A stretch of 64,000 nt of DNA from Saprospiraceae bacterium (GTDB lineage: Bacteria; Bacteroidota; Bacteroidia; Chitinophagales; Saprospiraceae): positions 1 to 64,000 of the forward strand of contig JALHQW010000039.1 in NCBI GenBank assembly GCA_022841745.1, given 5' to 3'. The notes beneath the pieces were generated by a model that had not been told where the DNA came from, ran no database searches, and worked only from the letters and a program-made list of their open reading frames with translations. Every line of letters begins with the position of its first letter. Within the stretch, counting starts at the first letter, position 1. The position numbers were made by a program, and so were the translations under genes. Of this stretch, positions 62,046-64,000 are shown piece after piece.

Positions 62046-64000
62046 TTAATCATTGGATGGATTGGAGGAATACCTGGCAACCAGGGCTTTGTAGCGCTTA
62101 CTACTTCGCAACCCCTCCCACCTCGCATCCTGCCCGATTCCCTCCGGGTCGTCGTAGCCCAGTGCCAGCGCCTTTTCCAAATAATCCAGCGCCGCTTCCT
62201 TCTTGCCGAGGTGGGCGTATGCGGCGGCGAGGTGGTAGTGCGCATGCGCATGGGTGCTGTCCAACTGCACCGCCCGTTCCAGCAGGGGGACGCCTTTTTC
62301 GTAGTCGTTTTTTTGCTCGAGGTAGATGCGGGCGAGGTGGTAGTGGAGGGGGGCGTGGGTGGGGTAATGTTCAATGCTCTTTGAAAAAAGAAACATTGCT
62401 TCTTCTAATCGTCCATAGACCCCTATGAGATGTAACCAATCTAAAGTAAACCAGTCAGGGTTTTTGAAATACGGAGTCTTGATGACTTCAGAAAAATATT
62501 CATTTACCAATTTAAAATCCCTTCGCTTAAATGCGATTAATGATAAGCCTAATTTTGCCATTGCCATACTGCTCCCATTAATAGAATCTCCAATAAGCCA
62601 ATATCTTTCAGCCTCTAAAGTGTCGTTTTGAACATAGTTTGCCCATCCTATAAAATTGTAGGACCAATTTGGAGCTGTATAATATGGAGCGTAAAAAAAA
62701 GAAGAGTCAAAATCCTGCTTTAGGAATGATTTTAAATAAGATTCTGCTTTGGCGGGAAATCCGCCCCACCAATAATAGTAGCCACAATAACTTTTAAAAT
62801 CGTTTTCTCTAAACAATATCTTGGACTCTATTACTTGGGCTTTCTTTTCTGCTATTTTCTTATATTTTTCAAATTGATGGTCAATCATGAAATAATTGCC
62901 TAAACCATCAATTGCTCTTAAATAGCTTGTATCCAACAAGTAGGCATCGAGAGTCGTTTTATATGCTAAATTGTATTCTTTATTGTCCCAGTAACTCAAA
63001 CTCAGCCAACAATAGGCTTGTGTCCATGAAGGGGCTAAATCAATGGCTTTTTTTAACCACTCTTGCTCAACTTCATAATTCAGTTGGTAACCATAGTAAT
63101 AACCCATTTTCACATAAAGATAAGGTGCTTTATCATCATACCTCAAACCCTCCTGAACAAAATGAAGTAATTGTTCCAGTTTTACAGAATCCCAAGTACC
63201 CCCCTGTCCAAAGTTTTCTGTGACTAGTGTTCTTATTTTAAAAAAATACTCCTTCGCTTTCAAATCCTTATATAGGTAATGTTCTTTGCCAAGTATTTCA
63301 GCCGCTTTTTCTAATTGCCGAGGGAATTGCAAATAATCGAATTGCCGATTTGATGCCCATGACTCCACCTCCCTCGGGTCCGACCTCAGCCATCCATTCA
63401 TCGCTGCCTGCGCATCGTCCATCAGCGCCGCCGCATAGTTCCGCTTCATGGTATTGTGCAGCGGCTGCAATGCCGCTACCTGCCTCAGTTGGTTGTAAAA
63501 AGTGTCGGCGCTGGTATTTTTCGGCTCGAAAAACTGCTTCGCCGCTACCGCTTCTTTAAACTGCCGGTACATCTCCCGTGTCGCCGAGTCCACCCGTGCG
63601 AGGGTCTCGTCCTCCAAGCCTCGTTGCTCGATGGACTTGAAATTGACCTTGAGCGGGTCGAGGCTTTCCTTAATCGTTGCAAGTTCATCGGGGAAGACCG
63701 CCGCCAGTGTTTCCTTGGGGTTCCCCATCACCTTAGGCATCTGGCTGGAAGGCGATACCTCCCGGCTCACGTTGTCCTCTAAGTAGCGCCCGATTTCCGT
63801 CAGCGTCACCTGTTGGCTGGCGTCGGCGTCCGCCAAGCCGTACAGCCCGTTCACGAGGAAGTAGCTGAAAGCACCCCTGCCGCCGCCCCACTGCTCGCCC
63901 TCATAGCTCTGTTCTTCGGGCTGGCACGACATGATTTTCACGGCCTTTTCGGCCATGGCGGCCAGTTCGGTGTTCGCCATTTTGGCACCGCCCTCCCTGC
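62046..64000 (-). CDS. Caspase-domain/TPR protein, N-terminus beyond the window
   Basis: At least 650 residues; the frame runs off the right edge with no start seen. The first visible part (VKIMSCQPEEQSYEGEQWGGGRGAFSYFLVNGLYGLADAD) is the C-terminal half of a metacaspase-like p20/p10 domain; the catalytic Cys (DxCRxG) should lie just outside. TPR-like repeats fill the rest (HYHLARIYLEQKNDYEKGVPLLERAVQLDSTHAHAHYHLAAAYAHLGKKEAALDY at the end). Metacaspase-TPR proteins in Bacteroidetes are thought to act in signalling or conflict. The internal ATG at 63980 is not the true start. A CHAT remnant elsewhere in the window is a distant relative. Confidence 0.8.
   Translation of the reverse strand, partial: REGGAKMANTELAAMAEKAVKIMSCQPEEQSYEGEQWGGGRGAFSYFLVNGLYGLADADASQQVTLTEIGRYLEDNVSREVSPSSQMPKVMGNPKETLAAVFPDELATIKESLDPLKVNFKSIEQRGLEDETLARVDSATREMYRQFKEAVAAKQFFEPKNTSADTFYNQLRQVAALQPLHNTMKRNYAAALMDDAQAAMNGWLRSDPREVESWASNRQFDYLQFPRQLEKAAEILGKEHYLYKDLKAKEYFFKIRTLVTENFGQGGTWDSVKLEQLLHFVQEGLRYDDKAPYLYVKMGYYYGYQLNYEVEQEWLKKAIDLAPSWTQAYCWLSLSYWDNKEYNLAYKTTLDAYLLDTSYLRAIDGLGNYFMIDHQFEKYKKIAEKKAQVIESKILFRENDFKSYCGYYYWWGGFPAKAESYLKSFLKQDFDSSFFYAPYYTAPNWSYNFIGWANYVQNDTLEAERYWLIGDSINGSSMAMAKLGLSLIAFKRRDFKLVNEYFSEVIKTPYFKNPDWFTLDWLHLIGVYGRLEEAMFLFSKSIEHYPTHAPLHYHLARIYLEQKNDYEKGVPLLERAVQLDSTHAHAHYHLAAAYAHLGKKEAALDYLEKALALGYDDPEGIGQDARWEGLRSSKRYKALVARYSSNPSND

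Overview
The window reads as a chromosomal segment of a Bacteroidetes bacterium, most likely from the Saprospiria or a relative. Pointers are type IX secretion (T9SS) C-terminal sorting domains, SprB-like, HYR-like, SdrD B-like and GEVED surface domains, a CotH protein, an ABC-3 permease fused to a DtxR-like domain, the yceD-rpmF pair, and promoter-like TAnnTTTG boxes. No rRNA, tRNA, CRISPR array or prophage was seen.

Layout. 1-3.5 kb: an IS630-family element with clear inverted repeats sits between a truncated CPBP-like membrane protein and the truncated 5' end of an unrelated helical protein. 3.5-13 kb: housekeeping genes (sucB, a TPR/PD40/SPOR envelope protein, purN, pepA, hpt, an inositol-monophosphatase-family gene, an aldehyde dehydrogenase). 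12.9-19 kb: three T9SS cargo genes on the minus strand; the largest has a (GA)16 tract inside its signal-peptide codons that currently puts the leader out of frame. 19.5-24 kb: a DUF349-like coiled-coil protein, purQ, moaC and a mobB-mobA fusion. 24-38.5 kb: a CotH surface protein, a CHAT-protein remnant, a lipid kinase/endonuclease pair, tadA, the metal permease fusion, a sugar nucleotidyltransferase, DUF1990/YndJ, Ppx/GppA, a lipoprotein, a rhomboid protease, a secreted RidA and yceD-rpmF. 38.9-58.4 kb: three giant surface proteins (2369, 844 and 3152 aa) in tandem. 58.6-64 kb: an OmpA-like protein, a nested pile of palindromic mobile elements, a coiled-coil/HhH protein, a large multi-hairpin palindrome, and a caspase-TPR protein running off the right edge.

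How it works together. The accessory content is dominated by surface display: Sec-exported T9SS cargo, adhesin-like fibres, and envelope proteins of the SPOR and OmpA types. The most distinctive signals are in the DNA. They are a dinucleotide tract likely to switch a secreted protein on and off; a 163-bp MITE-like element present twice, once carrying a second palindromic element that contains a third hairpin; and many intergenic gaps filled with their own short words repeated in tandem and often mirrored as inverted copies, which in several cases supply the stop codons and last residues of genes. Protein functions are assigned from recognisable motifs read by eye; no database search was possible.
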